DNA of 64,000 bases from Phenylobacterium haematophilum (GCF_014196295.1 NZ_JACIDK010000001.1:228785-292784); one strand, 5' to 3'. Counted from the stretch's first letter, positions 15,892-25,927 are shown. Notes: generated by a model from the letters alone, not told the origin. Made by a program: numbers and translations.

Positions 15892-16941
15892 ATGAAGTTC
15901 AAGCAGCTTGGCCGGACCGGCCTCTACGTTTCCGAGATCTGCCTGGGGACCATGACGTTCGGCGGCAACGAGGACGCCGGCATCTGGAAGGCCATCGGCT
16001 CGCTGCCTCAGGCCGACGTCGACGCCATCATGGCCAAGGCCCTGGTCGCCGGGGTGAACTTCTTCGACACCGCCGACGTCTATTCGTTCGGAGCTTCGGA
16101 GCAGCGGCTCGGTCAGTCGCTGAAGAACCTCGGCGTCAAGCGCAGCGATGTGGTGCTGGCGACCAAGGTGTTCGGCCAGATGGGGCCAGGGCCCAACGAC
16201 CGCGGCGCCTCGCGCGGGCACATCATGGACTCGGTCAAGGCCAGCCTGGACCGGCTGCAGACCGACCACATCGACCTCTACCAGATTCACGGCAATGACG
16301 CCGTGACCCCCATCGACGAGACCTTGCGCGCGCTCGACGACCTGGTGAGCCAGGGGATGGTCCGCTACGTCGGCGTCTCCAACTGGGCGGCCTGGAAGAT
16401 CGCCAAAGCGGTGGGGCTGTCCGAAGCCAAGGGATACGCCCGTTTCGAGACCCTGCAGGCCTACTACACCATCGCCGGCCGCGACCTGGAGCGCGAGCTG
16501 GTCCCGATGCTGACCTCCGAACGGCTCGGCCTGATGGTCTGGTCGCCGCTGGCCGGCGGCCTGCTCTCGGGCAAGTTCGGGCCGGGCTCGAACAACCCTG
16601 AGAACGCCCGCCGCACCAACTTCGATTTCCCACCGGTGAACCTCGATCGCGCCTGGGCGTGCGTGGAGGTCATGCGCGAGGTGGCGCAGGCGCACGGCGC
16701 CTCGGTGGCCCGCGTGGCGCTGGCCTGGCTGCTGGCCAAGCCGCACGTGATGAGCGTGATCATTGGGGCCAAGACCGTCGAGCAGCTCGACGACAATCTC
16801 GCCGCCGTCGGCCTCGAACTTACGCCCGAGGAACTCGCGCGCCTCGACGAGGTCAGCGACCTGCCGGCCGAGTATCCGGGCTGGATGTTCGCCCGCCAGG
16901 GCGGCGCGCGCGTGCCGACGCCGTTCATGCCGAAGGCCTGA
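15892..16941 (+). CDS. Aldo/keto reductase
   Basis: A 349-residue NADPH-dependent aldo/keto reductase of the YghZ/Tas type. The catalytic tetrad is visible: Asp59 (FFDTAD), Tyr64 (DVYSFGASE), Lys92 (ATKVF) and His133 (QIHGND). The C-terminal cofactor loop reads VIIGAKTVEQLDDNLAAVGL. It reduces aldehydes or ketones; the physiological substrate is not evident. The downstream DUF2478 gene begins 1 bp after its stop, indicating an operon. Confidence 0.92.
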   Translation: MKFKQLGRTGLYVSEICLGTMTFGGNEDAGIWKAIGSLPQADVDAIMAKALVAGVNFFDTADVYSFGASEQRLGQSLKNLGVKRSDVVLATKVFGQMGPGPNDRGASRGHIMDSVKASLDRLQTDHIDLYQIHGNDAVTPIDETLRALDDLVSQGMVRYVGVSNWAAWKIAKAVGLSEAKGYARFETLQAYYTIAGRDLERELVPMLTSERLGLMVWSPLAGGLLSGKFGPGSNNPENARRTNFDFPPVNLDRAWACVEVMREVAQAHGASVARVALAWLLAKPHVMSVIIGAKTVEQLDDNLAAVGLELTPEELARLDEVSDLPAEYPGWMFARQGGARVPTPFMPKA

Positions 16942-16942
16942 C

Positions 16943-17452
16943 GTGGCGCACCCTTCAGCGCCGATCGCTGTCGTCCGAGGCGCGCCGACGGCGCAGGTCC
17001 AGGCGTTGTTCGCCGTGTTCGCCGCCCGCCTGGGGCCACAGGTGCGCGTCGCCGGCGTGGTCGAGGAGGAGCCCGAGCCTGGCCATGCGCAGCTGCGCAG
17101 TCTGGCCGATGGCCGCCGGTTCGAGGTTTTCCAGGCGCTCGGCCGCGGCTCCAGCGCCTGCAGCGTCGACGCCGGCAGCATCGTGACCGCCTGCCAGGCG
17201 GTGCGCGGCGACATCGCGGCCGGCTGCGACCTCGTGGTGCTCAGCAAGTTCGGGCGGCTTGAATCCGAGCGCACCGGCCTCAGCGACGCCTTCGTCGCCG
17301 GTCTCGAGGCCCAGGTCCCGATCCTGACCTCCGTGGCCCCCAAGTTCGACCCGGTCTGGACCGCCTTCGCAGCGCCGCTGTTCGTCATGCTGCCGCCGCA
17401 GTTCGAGGCGGTCGAGGCCTGGTGGCGCGCTCTGCAGCGGCAGGCCGCCTAG
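16943..17452 (+). CDS. DUF2478 family protein
   Basis: A 169-residue protein resembling the DUF2478 family, nucleotide-binding-like proteins often linked to molybdenum genes. Visible motifs: PIAVVRGAPTAQVQALFAVF at the N-terminus where a P-loop would be expected but is not canonical, then CSVDAGSIVTACQAVRGDI, and CDLVVLSKFGRLESERTGL. GTG 16943 starts 1 bp after the aldo/keto reductase stop, so the two are cotranscribed. Function unknown. The stop overlaps the convergent gene through a shared CTAG. Confidence 0.7.
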   Translation: MAHPSAPIAVVRGAPTAQVQALFAVFAARLGPQVRVAGVVEEEPEPGHAQLRSLADGRRFEVFQALGRGSSACSVDAGSIVTACQAVRGDIAAGCDLVVLSKFGRLESERTGLSDAFVAGLEAQVPILTSVAPKFDPVWTAFAAPLFVMLPPQFEAVEAWWRALQRQAA

Positions 17453-17766
17453 TCGCGGAGTCGTCGACGCAGCCGCATCGCTTCGCGCTCGTCCACCCCG
17501 GGCGGATACGCCAGGCAGGCGTCCCAGCGCCTCGCGCCGCACCGCGCGCAGTCCGCCTTGATCCGTGCCACCACGTCGGCCACCGGCGTCTGCAGGCCGC
17601 CGTCGCCCAGCGTGTAGAGCCGGTGCGCGATCCTCAGCGGATCATACCGCCGCCGCCACCCACATCCCCCGCAGGTCAGCAGGACGACGCATCCGGGAAA
17701 GTACCGGGCCTGCTCAAGGCGTGGTGTGGGCAGGGGGAGCCTGCGATCGAGCGGCGAGGGGAGCAT
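17449..17766 (-). CDS. Small zinc-ribbon protein, unknown function
   Basis: A 105-residue basic protein with two CxxC pairs, CGGC (Cys32/35) and CARC (Cys73/76), separated by a hydrophilic linker (YDPLRIAHRLYTLGDGGLQT). This is the pattern of a zinc ribbon. No catalytic motif is seen, and role and partner are unknown. The N-terminal 20 residues are Pro/Arg-rich and may be over-extended. It is convergent with the DUF2478 gene and ends in the same CTAG. Confidence 0.6.
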   Translation of the reverse strand: MLPSPLDRRLPLPTPRLEQARYFPGCVVLLTCGGCGWRRRYDPLRIAHRLYTLGDGGLQTPVADVVARIKADCARCGARRWDACLAYPPGVDEREAMRLRRRLRD

Positions 17767-17974
17767 GATTCATGAGAACAAAACAAGAACTTTGTCGCCA
17801 TGGCCCTAGGGTGGCTGCGCGCGGCTCGGCGCCACCCTCCGTAGCGGTCGGGGGCGTCGGAACTGTCGCAGGCCGGGCCGGCGGGTGAAGGCCTGGAATT
17901 CGCTGGAATTCGCAATTGAGCTAGCCGTCACACTACGGCAGTCTTCGGTGTCGACAGGCGTCAAGGGTGTCCGG

Positions 17975-18847
17975 ATGCGGATGATCTACCTGGTGCTCGT
18001 GCACGAAGGTCGAGAACAGCTCGACGCGTTAGTTGAACGGCTCACGCCGGAAGGCAGTTCGGACAAGGTCATCATTCACGCGGACCGCCGCTCGGCCCTG
18101 TGGCGAAGTCTGCGCGATGATCCGCCCGCCCACGAAGACCGGGTGCATATCATTCACAAACCGGTGGCCGTGAGATGGGGGCACCGAAGTCTGCAGTCGG
18201 CGATCGGTCTGCTGATCGACCGTGCCTTGGATTTCGAATTCGACTATGCGCATCTGGTCAGCGGTTCGGACTGGCCGGTCGCATCGCGGCAGGAGATCTT
18301 GCGAGATCTTGCCGCCGCTCATCCACCGCTTTGCTACATCGATGCCGAGTGCGGGCGCGAGGAGGATCGGATGCAGGGCTTCCGCATCGACGCTCGCTGG
18401 TTGCGAGCCGACCCCGTGCGTGAGCCGATGGCGGTCCGCCTGAAGCCGCACATTGAACGCCTGTCGCAATGGCTGGACGCGCGGCGGCGCGGCTTTGGAG
18501 ATCGGTCCCGGCCCTGGGGACCTTGGTTCAAGGGCGAGACCTGGTGGTCCCTGCCGAAAGAGGCCCTGCAGGTGGTGGCGGTTGAGCTGCGCAAGCTGAA
18601 CGGATCGAGCCGCCTTATCGGCACCTACATCTGCGAGGAGCACGTCATCCCGACCATCGTCGCCGCCAAATTTCCGGATCGACTGACCGACAGCCGGCGC
18701 TACATCGATTGGACAGACTGCAGCGACAGCCCGCGCCTGCTGGAGCAAGGCGATCAGGAGGCGATCGTCGGAAGCGGGGCGTGGTTCGCCCGCAAGGTCG
18801 CGCTCGCCCACGACGACTTCTTCCTGCGCCTGCCACCCTATTGCTGA
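17975..18847 (+). CDS. GT14-type beta-1,6-N-acetylglucosaminyltransferase-like protein
   Basis: A 290-residue glycosyltransferase of the core-2/I-branching (GT14) type. Visible signatures: IYLVLVHEGREQLDALVERL at the N-terminus, RWGHRSLQSAIGLLI, HLVSGSDWPVAS (the conserved SG.D.P segment), GETWWSLPKEA and CEEHVIPTIVA. Bacterial members decorate surface glycans. The start is taken at ATG 17975 where homology begins; ATG 17981 is also possible. Codon choice looks less GC-biased than its neighbours, a mild hint of transfer. tRNA-Val lies 42 bp downstream on the other strand. Confidence 0.75.
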   Translation: MRMIYLVLVHEGREQLDALVERLTPEGSSDKVIIHADRRSALWRSLRDDPPAHEDRVHIIHKPVAVRWGHRSLQSAIGLLIDRALDFEFDYAHLVSGSDWPVASRQEILRDLAAAHPPLCYIDAECGREEDRMQGFRIDARWLRADPVREPMAVRLKPHIERLSQWLDARRRGFGDRSRPWGPWFKGETWWSLPKEALQVVAVELRKLNGSSRLIGTYICEEHVIPTIVAAKFPDRLTDSRRYIDWTDCSDSPRLLEQGDQEAIVGSGAWFARKVALAHDDFFLRLPPYC

Positions 18848-18889
18848 GCGGCGGCCTGGGGCCCAAAGCCCGATGAAACAAGGAAGAAA

Positions 18890-18964
18890 TGGTGGATGCG
18901 ACAGGGATTGAACCTGTGACCCCCTCGGTGTGAACGAGGTGCTCTCCCGCTGAGCTACGCATCC
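18890..18964 (-). tRNA. tRNA-Val (anticodon CAC)
   Basis: The minus strand folds as a 75-nt tRNA: acceptor GGATGCG/CGCATCC, D arm TAGCTCAGCGGGAGAGC, anticodon stem CCTCG/CGAGG with loop TTCACAC (anticodon CAC), T arm GGTTCAATCC, and an encoded CCA end. It decodes GUG, a frequent Val codon in this GC-rich genome. Confidence 0.95.
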
Positions 18965-18991
18965 GCCGCAGGAAGGGTGCGCCTATAGCCG

Positions 18992-19696
18992 CTAGCTTTG
19001 CGCCGGGCAAGCGGTCAGAAGCCGAACACACGCATTTGCCATCTGATCGAAGTGATCGACCAGGATGTCGGGGGCCAGATCGGCCGCAGGAATCTCGGTG
19101 TAGCCGAAGCTGACCAGGATCAGCGGAGCCTTGGCCGCACGGGCGGCGCCGGCGTCGGTGGAGGCGTCGCCGACCATCACCGCACGCTCGATCCGACCGC
19201 CCGCCGCCTCCACGGCGAAAATCAGGTGGCGGGGGTCCGGCTTAGGGGCCGGGGCGGAATCGGCGCCCACCACGGCGTCGAAGAATCGGGCGAGGTCGAG
19301 CTTTTCGAGAATCGGCGTCGACAGCCCGGTCAGCTTGTTGGTGCACACCGCCAGCCTGGCGCCGGCCGCCTTCATCTGGGCCAGGCACTCGACGACGCCG
19401 GGATAGGGGCGGGTCAGGTCGGCGCTGTGCTCGTTGTAATGGGCGAGGAAGCGCTCGAAGAGCGCGGGCATGTGGTCGGTCGACAGCGGCCGGCCTTGGG
19501 CGGCGAACCCGCGCTCGATCAGTCGCCGGGCGCCGTGACCGATGAACGGACGCGCCTCCTCCAGCTGCAGGGGCGCGACGCCTTCCTGCTGCAGGATGAC
19601 GTTGAGCGTCCCGATCAGGTCGGGGGCGGAATCCACCAGGGTTCCGTCGAGGTCGAAGGCGATGGTCGCGCCGTCCAGCGCGCTGAGATCGGTCAA
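18992..19696 (-). CDS. gph: Phosphoglycolate phosphatase (HAD family)
   Basis: A 234-residue HAD hydrolase that removes phosphate from 2-phosphoglycolate. HAD motif I is FDLDGTLVDSAPDL (nucleophile Asp), motif II VCTNK, motif III KPDPRHL, and motif IV GDASTDAGAA. The cap domain contains FIGHGARRLIERGF. It is divergent from glmU. The closely related PGP/GmhB-like phosphatases cannot be fully excluded, but motif order and length fit Gph. Confidence 0.88.
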   Translation of the reverse strand: MTDLSALDGATIAFDLDGTLVDSAPDLIGTLNVILQQEGVAPLQLEEARPFIGHGARRLIERGFAAQGRPLSTDHMPALFERFLAHYNEHSADLTRPYPGVVECLAQMKAAGARLAVCTNKLTGLSTPILEKLDLARFFDAVVGADSAPAPKPDPRHLIFAVEAAGGRIERAVMVGDASTDAGAARAAKAPLILVSFGYTEIPAADLAPDILVDHFDQMANACVRLLTACPAQS

Positions 19697-19779
19697 GGAA
19701 ACGCTCCGTCGAAACCGCTCGCCGTTTCGGCTAAACGCCGCATGATTGCAACATCCGCCCGACTCGTAAGGACCTATCC

Positions 19780-21129
19780 ATGACCAGACGCGCCGCTGTG
19801 ATTATGGCCGCCGGACAGGGCACGCGCATGAAGTCGCCGACGCCGAAGGTCCTGCACAAGGTCGGCGGCCGCACCATTCTCGATCGGGTGATCGACACCG
19901 TGCAGGCCAGCGGCTGCGAGCAGATCGTGGTGGTGGTCGGCAATCACAGCCCCGGCGTCCGCGCCCTGGTCGAGGCGCGGCTGGGACCGGCCGCCGTGGC
20001 GGTGCAGGACCCGCCGCTGGGCACGGCCCACGCCGCCCTGGCCGCGCGCGAGGCGCTGGCTGACTTCGCCGGCGACGTGCTGATCCTCAACGGCGACTGC
20101 CCGCTGCTGGAAGCCCATCATCTGGAGCCGCTGTTCGAGTTGCGGGCCGCCGGCGCCGACATGGCGATGATGGCGTTCGAGCCGGTCGATCCGCTGCTCT
20201 ACGGCCGCGTGCTGCGCGGCGCCGACGGGCATGTGCTGCGGATCGTCGAGGCCAAGGAAGCGACGCCCGAGGAGCTGGCGGTCAAGATCTGCAACGGCGG
20301 CATGATGGTCGCTGACCGGGCCCGGATGTTCGGCTGGCTCTCCCAGGTCACCAACGACAACGCCAAGGGCGAGTACTACCTGACCGACACCGTGAAGATC
20401 GCGGTCGGCGAGGGCGGTTTGGTCAAGGCCTCGATCGCGCCGGAGAGCGCGGTCATGGGCGCCGACACCGCGATGCAGCTGTCGCAGGCCGAGGCGATCT
20501 TCCAGCAACGCCGCCGCGCGCACTTCCTGGCCGAGGGCGTGCAGATGCTGGCCCCCGACACCGTCCACTTCAGCTGGGACACCCAGATCGCCGCCGCCGC
20601 GCTGATCGAGCAGTTCGTGGTCTTCGCGCCGGGCGTCAGCGTCGAGACCGGCGCGGTGATCCGCGCCTTCAGCCATCTGGAAGGCGCGGTTGTGAAGGCC
20701 GGCGCCCTGATCGGCCCCTACGCCCGCTTGCGGCCGGGCGCCGAGATCGGCGAGGAGGCGCACATCGGCAACTTCGTCGAGGTCAAGAAGGTCAAGGTTG
20801 GACCGGGCGCCAAGGCCAACCATCTGTCCTATCTCGGCGACGGCACCGTCGGGGCGAAAGCCAACCTCGGAGCCGGCACGATCTTCTGCAACTACGACGG
20901 CTTCGACAAGTTCGAGACCCATGTGGGCGAGGGGGCCTTCGTGGGCTCGAACTCGGCCCTGGTGGCCCCGGTGACCGTCGGGGCGGGCGCCTATACCGGC
21001 TCGGGCTCGGTGATCACCCGCGACGTGGCGCCGGACGCCCTGGCCCTGGAGCGCAGCGCCCAGGTCGAGAAGCCCGGCTGGGCCGCGCGCTTCCGCGCCG
21101 CCAAGCTGGCCAAGAAGGCGAAGAAATAG
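19780..21129 (+). CDS. glmU: Bifunctional GlcNAc-1-P uridyltransferase / GlcN-1-P acetyltransferase
   Basis: GlmU makes UDP-GlcNAc for peptidoglycan and lipopolysaccharide. The N-terminal uridyltransferase domain begins [20 protein letters not shown]; the C-terminal left-handed beta-helix acetyltransferase contains [40 protein letters not shown] and FCNYDGFDK. The length (449) is normal. It starts a likely operon with rpiA (37 bp gap), gor and the ligase-like gene. Confidence 0.96.
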   Translation: MTRRAAVIMAAGQGTRMKSPTPKVLHKVGGRTILDRVIDTVQASGCEQIVVVVGNHSPGVRALVEARLGPAAVAVQDPPLGTAHAALAAREALADFAGDVLILNGDCPLLEAHHLEPLFELRAAGADMAMMAFEPVDPLLYGRVLRGADGHVLRIVEAKEATPEELAVKICNGGMMVADRARMFGWLSQVTNDNAKGEYYLTDTVKIAVGEGGLVKASIAPESAVMGADTAMQLSQAEAIFQQRRRAHFLAEGVQMLAPDTVHFSWDTQIAAAALIEQFVVFAPGVSVETGAVIRAFSHLEGAVVKAGALIGPYARLRPGAEIGEEAHIGNFVEVKKVKVGPGAKANHLSYLGDGTVGAKANLGAGTIFCNYDGFDKFETHVGEGAFVGSNSALVAPVTVGAGAYTGSGSVITRDVAPDALALERSAQVEKPGWAARFRAAKLAKKAKK

Positions 21130-21166
21130 GATCGCGGCCCGTCCGCGCTTGGCCTATGTCACCGCC

Positions 21167-21853
21167 ATGAGCTCTGCAGACGATCAGAAGCGCGCCGCCG
21201 GCGAGGCCGCCGCGGCTCTCGTGGAAAACGGCATGACCGTCGGCCTGGGCACGGGCTCGACCTCGGCCTGGTTCGTCAAGGCGCTGGCCGCCCGCGGCCT
21301 CGACATCGTCGGGGTGCCGACCTCGCTGGCGACCGCCGAACTGGCGCAGAGCCTGGGGATCCGCTTGGGCGAGCTCGGCCAAGTGAAATCCATCGATCTG
21401 ACGGTCGACGGCGCCGACGAGATCGGCCCGGCGCTGTCGCTGATCAAGGGCGGCGGCGCGGCGCTGCTGCGCGAAAAGCTGGTCTGGGAAGCCTCCCGGC
21501 GCTGCGTGGTCATCGCCGACGCCGAAAAGCGCGTCGCCAGCCTGGGCAAGTTTCCGCTGCCGATCGAGGTCGTGGCCTTCGGGCACGAGACCACCGCCCT
21601 GCGGATCTGCGACGCCCTGGCGGAGTGCGACCTCGGGATCGCGCCGCGTCTGCGGCTCAAAGACGGCGCCCCGGTGAAAACCGACGGCGGCAACCTCATC
21701 TATGACGCAGCTTGCGGGCGTATCGAGGATCCCGCGCAGCTCGCCGACGCGCTGAAGAGCGTGACCGGCGTGGTCGATCACGGCCTCTTCCTGGACCTCG
21801 CGGACATGGCCCTGGTGGGCACGCCGGACGGCGTCGTCACCCTCGAGCCGTAA
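21167..21853 (+). CDS. rpiA: Ribose-5-phosphate isomerase A
   Basis: A 228-residue isomerase interconverting ribose-5-phosphate and ribulose-5-phosphate. Signature segments: TVGLGTGSTSAWFVKAL (phosphate loop), DLTVDGADEIGPALSLIKGG (catalytic Asp region), REKLVWEAS and KTDGGNLIYDA. ATG 21167 is chosen; a TTG at 21149 is in frame but adds nothing conserved. It is followed 10 bp later by gor. Confidence 0.94.
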   Translation: MSSADDQKRAAGEAAAALVENGMTVGLGTGSTSAWFVKALAARGLDIVGVPTSLATAELAQSLGIRLGELGQVKSIDLTVDGADEIGPALSLIKGGGAALLREKLVWEASRRCVVIADAEKRVASLGKFPLPIEVVAFGHETTALRICDALAECDLGIAPRLRLKDGAPVKTDGGNLIYDAACGRIEDPAQLADALKSVTGVVDHGLFLDLADMALVGTPDGVVTLEP

Positions 21854-21863
21854 GGAGTTATCT

Positions 21864-23240
21864 GTGGCGAAGTACGACTACGACCTCTTCGTGATCGGGG
21901 CCGGTTCGGGCGGCGTGCGGGCCGGACGGCTGGCGGCGCTGTCGGGCGCCAAGGTCGGCATGGCCGAAGAACACCGCGTCGGCGGCACCTGCGTGATCCG
22001 CGGCTGCGTGCCCAAGAAGTTCATGGTCTACGCCTCCGAGTTCGCCAATCAGACCCAGGTCGCCGAAGGCTACGGATGGAGCGTCGGCGAGGCGCAGTTC
22101 GACTGGAAGCGCTTCCTGGAGGCCAAGGATCGCGAGATCGCCCGCCTGTCTGGGATCTATGTCACCAACCTCAGCAACGCCGGCGTCGAGATCGTTCACG
22201 CCAAGGCCCGGCTGAAGGACGCCCACACCATAGAGTTGGTCGGCAAGGGCGAGGTCACCGCCGACAAGATCCTGATCGCCACGGGCGGACGGCCCTGGAC
22301 ACCGACCGAATTCGCCGGCGCCGAGCACATCATCACCTCGGAAGAAGCCTTCCATCTCCCCGAGCTGCCCAAGCGGATCATGATCGCCGGCGGCGGCTAC
22401 ATCGCTGTGGAGTTCGCCGGGATCTTCGCCGGGCTGGGCGTCGACACGACCCTGGTCTACCGCGGTCCGAACATCCTGCGCGGCTTCGACGACGACATCC
22501 GTTCGCACGTCACCGAAGAGATGAAGAAGCGCGGCGTGAAGATCATGCTGGGCTGCCAGCATCAGAGCATCGAGAAGACCGCTAGCGGCCTCGTCAGCCA
22601 TATGGACGGCTGCGGGAACATCGAGACCGATGTTGTGATGTTCGCGACCGGCCGGAGGCCGTACGTCGAGGGCCTGGGGCTGGAGACCGCGGGTGTGGCG
22701 CTCAACGACGCCGGCGCGATCGCGGTCGACAAGTTTTCGAAGACCAACGTCGACAACATCTGGGCGGTCGGCGACGTCACCGACCGGATCAACCTGACGC
22801 CCGTGGCGATCCGTGAGGGCGCGGCCTTCGCCCAGACCGAGTTCTACAACAACCCGACCACGTTCGATCACGACATGGTCGCCTCCGCCGTTTTCTCGCA
22901 GCCGCCGGTCGGCTCGGTGGGCCTGTCGGAGGCGGACGCTCGCCATCTTCATGGCAAGGTCGACATCTACCTGTCCCGCTTCAGGCCGATGAAGACGACC
23001 TTCTACGGGGGCGACGAGCGTTGCATGATCAAGCTGGTGGTGGAGGCGGGCACCGAGAAGATCCTCGGCTGCCACGTCGTCGGTCCGGATTCGCCGGAAA
23101 TCATCCAGATGGCCGCGATCGCCCTGAAGATGGGCGTCACCAAGCCGCAGTGGGACTCGACCTGCGCCGTGCACCCGACTCTCGCCGAAGAGCTGGTGAC
23201 GATGCGCGACAAGTATGTGCCTCAGGGCGCGGCGGCGTGA
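21864..23240 (+). CDS. gor: Glutathione-disulfide reductase
   Basis: A 458-residue FAD/NADPH oxidoreductase keeping glutathione reduced. The FAD motif is GAGSGGVRAGRLAA, the redox pair is Cys43/Cys48 in GGTCVIRGCVPKK, the NADPH domain is GGGYIAVEFAGIFAGLG, and the dimer-interface catalytic His is in CAVHPTLAEE. GTG 21864 lies behind AAGGAG. Supply of RpiA-linked pentose phosphate and NADPH fits the operon. Its TGA overlaps the next gene's GTG. Confidence 0.94.
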   Translation: MAKYDYDLFVIGAGSGGVRAGRLAALSGAKVGMAEEHRVGGTCVIRGCVPKKFMVYASEFANQTQVAEGYGWSVGEAQFDWKRFLEAKDREIARLSGIYVTNLSNAGVEIVHAKARLKDAHTIELVGKGEVTADKILIATGGRPWTPTEFAGAEHIITSEEAFHLPELPKRIMIAGGGYIAVEFAGIFAGLGVDTTLVYRGPNILRGFDDDIRSHVTEEMKKRGVKIMLGCQHQSIEKTASGLVSHMDGCGNIETDVVMFATGRRPYVEGLGLETAGVALNDAGAIAVDKFSKTNVDNIWAVGDVTDRINLTPVAIREGAAFAQTEFYNNPTTFDHDMVASAVFSQPPVGSVGLSEADARHLHGKVDIYLSRFRPMKTTFYGGDERCMIKLVVEAGTEKILGCHVVGPDSPEIIQMAAIALKMGVTKPQWDSTCAVHPTLAEELVTMRDKYVPQGAAA

Positions 23241-24433
23241 CGGCGGCGCAGGTCGGTGCACCGCTCCGGGAGACCTCCTGGTACGGCTGGGTGCTGGCCT
23301 TCGCTTTCGTGCTGGCGCCTGTCGCCGGCTGGGTTGGGCCGCTGGCTTTCGCGCCGATCGTGAGCCTGTCCGGCCTGCTCAGCCTCGGCGCGCTGCGCAT
23401 CGGCGAGCGCGATCGGCCGGCGGCCTTGGCGATCCTGGTGCTGTCGACCTGGGCGCTCGTCTCGATGGTGTGGAGCCCGTTTCATCCCACCAAGGCCGAA
23501 CAGGCGACGGCGATGAAGCTGGTGCTGCAGGGCGTGCTCTACTGGGCCCTGTTCCGGGCGGCCGGGTCGATGACCGCCGACAGCCGCACCTTGGCCCTGC
23601 GCATCTTCGCCTGGGGCATGGCGCTGCTGGGCGCGCTGCTGGCGGTCGAGGCGCTGACCGGCGCTGGCGTCTATCAGGCGCTGCGCAACGCGATGAACGA
23701 TCCGATCCGGCCGGACCTGGCGGTCAAGAACGTCGCCCAGGGCGGGTTCGTGCTGGCGGTGCTGACCCCAGCCGCGGCCCTGGCAGGCTGGCGCACCGGC
23801 GCGGGCGTCTGGCCGGGCGTGCTGATGGCGGCTGGGATCCTGGGGGCGAGCTTCGGGCTGGACGCCGACGCCCCGGTGATCGCCCTGGTGTTCAGCGCCC
23901 TGGCGGTGTGGGCGGTCTGGCGCTGGCCGGTCTGGGCGCCGCGGGTGATCGGCGGCGTCGCGGCGGCGCTGTTCCTGGCGGCCCCGGCCATCGTCTGGGC
24001 CACGCGCCAGCTCGGCTGGTTCCAGGCGCTGGAGCGCGAAGTGCCGCTCTCCTGGTCGATGCGGATGAGCTACTGGCGTCACGCGGCCGACTGGATCGGC
24101 GATCATCCGTTGCGCGGCTGGGGCATCGACGCCAGCCGCATGTTCGGCCCCGGCATCACCCTGCATCCGCATAACGGTCCGCTGCAGGTCTGGCTTGAGC
24201 TTGGCCTGATCGGGGCGATGGCGGCGGCCGTGTTCTGGTTCGTCGCCATCGCCAGCCAGAGCCAGGATCGTCGCGATGTCAGCCGCGGCGTTGGGGTCGG
24301 CACGGCGGTGGCCTACCTGACCTTCTCGGCCGTCTCGTTCGGGGTCTGGCAGGAATGGTGGTTGGCCGTGGGCGGCCTGGCGGCCGCTGGATGCATGGCC
24401 GTTCAGCGACAGGGCAGGGCGGAAAACGCCTAG
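23237..24433 (+). CDS. O-antigen ligase / polymerase-like membrane protein
   Basis: A 398-residue polytopic membrane protein of the Wzy_C/WaaL superfamily, with about 10-11 hydrophobic segments and a large periplasmic loop around residues 250-310 containing MRMSYWRHAADWIGDHPLRG and LHPHNGPLQVWLELG; the HPHN motif is the typical ligase signature. It should transfer or polymerise lipid-linked glycans at the periplasmic face. GTG 23237 overlaps the gor stop (GTGA), so translation is coupled. Longer readings run through gor in another frame and are rejected. Confidence 0.85.
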   Translation: MTAAQVGAPLRETSWYGWVLAFAFVLAPVAGWVGPLAFAPIVSLSGLLSLGALRIGERDRPAALAILVLSTWALVSMVWSPFHPTKAEQATAMKLVLQGVLYWALFRAAGSMTADSRTLALRIFAWGMALLGALLAVEALTGAGVYQALRNAMNDPIRPDLAVKNVAQGGFVLAVLTPAAALAGWRTGAGVWPGVLMAAGILGASFGLDADAPVIALVFSALAVWAVWRWPVWAPRVIGGVAAALFLAAPAIVWATRQLGWFQALEREVPLSWSMRMSYWRHAADWIGDHPLRGWGIDASRMFGPGITLHPHNGPLQVWLELGLIGAMAAAVFWFVAIASQSQDRRDVSRGVGVGTAVAYLTFSAVSFGVWQEWWLAVGGLAAAGCMAVQRQGRAENA

Positions 24434-24528
24434 CAGGGGCCCCAAGGCCTTCCTACGTCATCGACTGCGCAATCATTCTGGGTTTAGAAGCCCTCGGCCC
24501 GTTCCTCGTGCGGGCGCGGAGTTGAGCC

Positions 24529-25908
24529 ATGACCGAACATTGGACGCCTGCCTCCTGGAGGAACAAGCCCGCCAAGCACGTGCCGACCGACTATCCGGAT
24601 CTGGCCGAGGTGGCGAAGGTGGAACAGGTCCTGCGCGGGATGCCGCCGCTGGTGTTCGCTGGTGAAGCCCGTCGCCTGAAGAGTCTGCTGGGCGACGTCG
24701 CCGAGGGCCGCGCCTTTCTGCTGCAGGGCGGCGACTGCGCCGAGAGCTTCAAGGAATTCCACGCCGACAACATCCGCGACACCTTCCGCCTGATCCTGCA
24801 GATGGCGGTGGTGCTGACCTTCGCCGGCGGCAAACCGGTGGTGAAGGTGGGCCGCATGGCCGGCCAGTTCGCCAAGCCGCGCTCCTCTCCGGTCGAGACC
24901 GTGAACGGCGTCGAGCTGCCGTCCTATCGCGGGGACATCATTAACGGCATGGAGTTCGACGAGGCTTCCCGCCGTCCCGATCCGCAGCGCCTGCTACAGG
25001 CCTACGGCCAGTCGGCGGCGACGCTGAACCTGCTGCGCGCCTTCGCCGGCGGCGGTTATGCCGACCTCTACAACATCCACCGCTGGACGCTCGGCTTCGT
25101 CGCCGACAGCCCCCAGGGCGCCAAGTACCGGGAATTGTCCGAGAAGATCAGCGAGGCGCTGACCTTCATGGCCGCCATCGGGGTGACCCCGGAGAGCCAG
25201 CCCGACCTGCACCGCGTCGAGTTCTTCACCAGCCACGAGGCCCTGCTGCTGGGCTTCGAGGAGGCGATGACCCGCGTCGATTCCACTTCGGGCGAGTGGT
25301 ACGACACCTCGGCCCACCTGGTCTGGATCGGCGAACGCACCCGTCAGCTCGACGGCGCCCACATCGAGTTCTTCCGCGGCATCAAGAACCCGATCGGCGT
25401 GAAGTGCGGCCCGACCATGGAGCCCGACGACCTGTTGCGGCTCATAGACGTGCTGAATCCGAAGAATGAGCCGGGCCGCCTGACGCTGTACGGCCGCTTC
25501 GGCCATGACAAGATCGCCGAGCGTCTGCCGCGCCTGCTGCAGGCGACCAAGAAGTCCGGCCGTTCGGTGGTCTGGGCGATCGACCCGATGCACGGCAACA
25601 CCTTGACCGCCGCCAACGGCTACAAGACCCGACCCTTCGACCGCATCCTGTCGGAGGTGAAGAGCTTCGTGCAGATCGCCGAGGCTGAGGGCGTCCACCC
25701 GGGCGGCGTGCACCTGGAAATGACCGGTCAGAACGTCACCGAGTGCCTGGGCGGCGCGCGGGCGCTTTCCGAGGGCGACCTGGCCGACCGCTACCACACG
25801 CACTGCGATCCGCGCCTGAACGGCGAGCAGGCGCTGGAGCTGGCCTTCCTCGTGGCCGAGAAGCTCAAGGAAGAACGTCTGGAAGCGGCCCTGCGCGCAG
25901 CGATTTGA
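24529..25908 (+). CDS. Class II 3-deoxy-7-phosphoheptulonate (DAHP) synthase
   Basis: A 459-residue plant-type (class II) DAHP synthase that joins PEP and erythrose-4-phosphate as the first step of aromatic amino-acid synthesis. Diagnostic segments: [14 protein letters not shown] (metal Cys), [59 protein letters not shown] (metal His) and [15 protein letters not shown] (metal Glu). Length and motifs are complete. Confidence 0.96.
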   Translation: MTEHWTPASWRNKPAKHVPTDYPDLAEVAKVEQVLRGMPPLVFAGEARRLKSLLGDVAEGRAFLLQGGDCAESFKEFHADNIRDTFRLILQMAVVLTFAGGKPVVKVGRMAGQFAKPRSSPVETVNGVELPSYRGDIINGMEFDEASRRPDPQRLLQAYGQSAATLNLLRAFAGGGYADLYNIHRWTLGFVADSPQGAKYRELSEKISEALTFMAAIGVTPESQPDLHRVEFFTSHEALLLGFEEAMTRVDSTSGEWYDTSAHLVWIGERTRQLDGAHIEFFRGIKNPIGVKCGPTMEPDDLLRLIDVLNPKNEPGRLTLYGRFGHDKIAERLPRLLQATKKSGRSVVWAIDPMHGNTLTAANGYKTRPFDRILSEVKSFVQIAEAEGVHPGGVHLEMTGQNVTECLGGARALSEGDLADRYHTHCDPRLNGEQALELAFLVAEKLKEERLEAALRAAI

Positions 25909-25927
25909 GCGGGGCGCCGCGCCCCGC
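25909..25927 (+). terminator. GC hairpin after the DAHP synthase gene
   Basis: Stem GCGGGGCG / CGCCCCGC with a CCG loop directly after the stop codon. There is no U tract, so intrinsic termination is uncertain; it may act as a Rho-dependent end or a 3' stabiliser. Confidence 0.4.

Noticed and set aside
17880..18964. Integrated element using tRNA-Val as attachment site
   Set aside because: No copy of the tRNA 3' end was found on the other side of the glycosyltransferase gene and no integrase is present.
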